Assembly: GCA_021821235.1 (NCBI GenBank) | Contig: JAKACS010000177.1 | Span: 1 to 6,619 of the forward strand | DNA from: Bacillota bacterium | Lineage (GTDB): Bacteria; Bacillota; Bacilli; Bacillales_B; DSM-18226 | DNA length: 6,619 bases | Direction of reading: 5' to 3' | In this document: in pieces, positions 5,510 through 6,619 of the stretch | Layout of the letters: every line of letters starts with the position of its first letter | Position numbering within the stretch: position 1 is the stretch's first letter | Notes under the pieces: model-generated | Told to the model about the DNA's origin: nothing | The model's database searches: none | The model's input: the letters and a program-made list of their open reading frames with translations, nothing else | Made by a program: the position numbers and the translations under genes

Positions 5510-5767
5510 GTTCTCTCCTCCATATGATTCCTATTTAAATCTCTCCCTTTATCTTGGCTTACCCCACTCCCTACTATTCTTATATCCCTCTTTCCACTAA
5601 TATCGGCATGACTACTTACTCATTTTTCGACATTCCCAGCTGCTATTTTGTAGATTCTCATCAAAAAAAGAGGAACATTTACCCATTATTTCTTTTAATT
5701 TTCGAAATAGTATGTAAGTGTATACAAAAAACTTTCAAAAACAATGGCCTTTTAAAAGAAAAAAAGC
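5510..5767. other. Non-coding stretch before the inhA remnant
   Basis: Apart from the ribosome binding site of the minus-strand 5243-5509 gene, I see no gene here. The plus-strand open frame at 5554-5784 begins at TTG without a ribosome binding site and has no protein-like composition. A TGTCGAA heptamer on the minus strand (5632-5626) matches the Spo0A box core, but a seven-base match is weak evidence. The right edge is the breakpoint of the inhA deletion; there is no inverted repeat or target duplication there to suggest an insertion sequence. Confidence 0.6.
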
Positions 5768-6514
5768 TACCCGACAATCATTGATTCAATGCCTGGATTT
5801 ACAGGAAATTCAAACGGCTGGCAAAAAGAAACGTTTGACCTGACACCTTATGCAGGTCAAAAAATTCAGCTGCGCCTGCGTTACGCAACGGACTGGGGCA
5901 GCTCTTACACTGGATTTTTCGCTGACAATATCACTGTAACCGCCGATGGGCAAACCATTCTTGAAGATGGCGCTGAAAATGCCGCATCTCCATTTACGTT
6001 GAATGGATTTACCAAATTTGATGGAAATAAATACAGCGACCACTATTACCTGCTTGAATGGCGTAATCAGCAAGGTGTCGATCAAGGCCTTGCCAACATC
6101 AAACGCGGCAATTCGATCATGAGCTATGACGGCGGGTTGGTTGTTTGGTATGTTGACAACAGTTATACCGACAACTGGACAGGGGTACATCCCGGAGAAG
6201 GTTTCTTGGGAGTTGTTGATGCCCATCCGGCAACGGATTTAAAATGGAGTACGGGTGAGGAAGCCCAGACGCGCTATCATGTTGCGGACGCCGCTTTTGG
6301 TCTAAATCCAACCTCCGGCTTAAATTTAGATTATGGCGATATGACATTAGTGGAGCCAAGCGAAAAACCCGTTTCCTTGTTTAATGACATCAATTCGTAT
6401 TTAAATCCGTTTATGCCAGATGCAGGCCGTGACATTAGCCCATATGGATTAAAAGTTCGTGTAAATGGCCAATCGAAAGACCATTCGGTCGGATCTGTTG
6501 TTCTCTATAAATAA
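5768..6514 (+). pseudogene. inhA: C-terminal remnant of an InhA-type M6 metalloprotease
   Basis: Immune inhibitor A is a secreted zinc protease of Bacillus, normally about 790 residues: signal peptide, propeptide, M6 catalytic domain with HEXXH, MAM-like domain, then a C-terminal VEG domain. Only the last third is here. Numbering from the ATG at 5789, residues about 1-54 are the end of the MAM-like domain (PGFTGNSNGW, ETFDLTPYAGQ, GFFADNITVTADG). The rest is the VEG domain (LLEWRNQQG, GGLVVWYVDNSYTDNW, GVHPGEGFLGVVDAHP, HVADAAF) down to a natural C-terminus (VGSVVLYK). Homology starts upstream of that Met: in the same frame YPTIIDS (5768-5788) also looks like InhA. A TAA at 5753-5755 closes the frame and no ribosome binding site precedes the ATG. 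The catalytic domain and signal peptide are absent, so it cannot be a working protease. The downstream coding sequence is intact, suggesting a recent deletion or rearrangement. Confidence 0.88.
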
Positions 6515-6520
6515 GCTAGC

Positions 6521-6555
6521 AAAGCCCCTTCCGTTCGATTTGGAAGGGGCTTTTT
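6521..6555 (+). terminator. Intrinsic terminator of the inhA remnant
   Basis: A 12-base stem (6521-6532 with 6542-6553) around a nine-base loop runs into TTTTT (6551-6555), six bases after the stop codon. It is probably the original inhA terminator and is still intact. The stem starts with AAA, so it may work weakly in the other direction. Confidence 0.9.
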
Positions 6556-6582
6556 CTGTTTTTAAAAAGGAGTGGATGTCAT

Positions 6583-6619
6583 TTGTTGCTGCTTTTGCTA
6601 TTGATTTCTTTTCATGACA
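6583..6619 (+). CDS. Possible start of a further gene, cut by the window edge
   Basis: An AAAAAGGAG ribosome binding site (6564-6572) is followed ten bases later by TTG at 6583. From there the frame is open to the window end and reads MLLLLLLISFHD, a hydrophobic start like a signal peptide or membrane anchor. The ATG at 6576 lies only three bases from the ribosome binding site and its frame stops at 6617, so it is the poorer choice. Twelve codons are too few to name a product. Confidence 0.35.
   Translation, partial: MLLLLLLISFHD

Noticed and set aside
5626..5632. Spo0A box (TGTCGAA on the minus strand)
   Set aside because: A single seven-base match in an AT-rich spacer, with no partner box or clear promoter beside it, is likely chance.
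5510..5767. Insertion sequence end causing the inhA truncation
   Set aside because: No terminal inverted repeat, target duplication or transposase fragment is visible at the junction.
5554..5784. 76-aa plus-strand open frame upstream of the inhA remnant
   Set aside because: It begins at TTG without a ribosome binding site, has random-looking composition, and overlaps the inhA deletion junction in another frame.
5810..6226. 138-aa minus-strand frame opposite the inhA remnant
   Set aside because: The plus strand matches InhA clearly; the minus frame is its shadow, with no ribosome binding site or family match.

Overview
The window looks like a chromosomal segment from a low-GC Gram-positive bacterium of the Bacillaceae. 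The evidence is AT-rich spacers, strong AGGAGG-type ribosome binding sites, U-tailed hairpin terminators, and recognisable Bacillus families: a HelD-type RNA polymerase helicase, a YceI-domain protein, the C-terminus of an InhA-type M6 metalloprotease, and a 44-residue protein resembling a small Bacillus stress-protein family. I see no phage, insertion sequence, CRISPR or defence module. Species cannot be fixed from the sequence.

Layout, left to right. A 76-residue orphan protein (142-372, +) ends at a hairpin that would also work on the other strand. A short, previously uncalled minus-strand reading frame with a GTG start (407-556) converges on that hairpin. A 44-residue protein (688-822, +) converges with helD (850-3204, -), and one 13-bp hairpin serves both. 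The helD stop codon lies in the hairpin loop. Upstream of helD are a roughly 150-bp leader and a multi-pass membrane protein of unknown function (3360-4196, -).

A divergent promoter region follows. On its plus side is a consensus promoter (TTGACA-17-TATAAT), followed at once by a tandem TATCTC element containing an 18-bp imperfect palindrome. It resembles the operator of the quinone-sensing MarR-type repressor MhqR. This controls the YceI-domain gene (4448-4981, +), which has its own terminator. Next is a 3.3-copy array of a 53-bp non-coding tandem repeat (5047-5220), lying in the convergent gap before an 88-residue unknown protein (5243-5509, -). After about 260 bp of non-coding DNA comes an N-terminally deleted InhA remnant (5768-6514, +) with an intact terminator. 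The first codons of a possible new gene reach the window edge.

The genes do not form an obvious joint pathway. Most look like single-gene transcription units with private terminators. The two items most worth following up are the MhqR-like control of the YceI gene and the 53-bp array. The InhA remnant and the uncalled minus-strand small gene come next. I did not find a convincing new multi-gene system.
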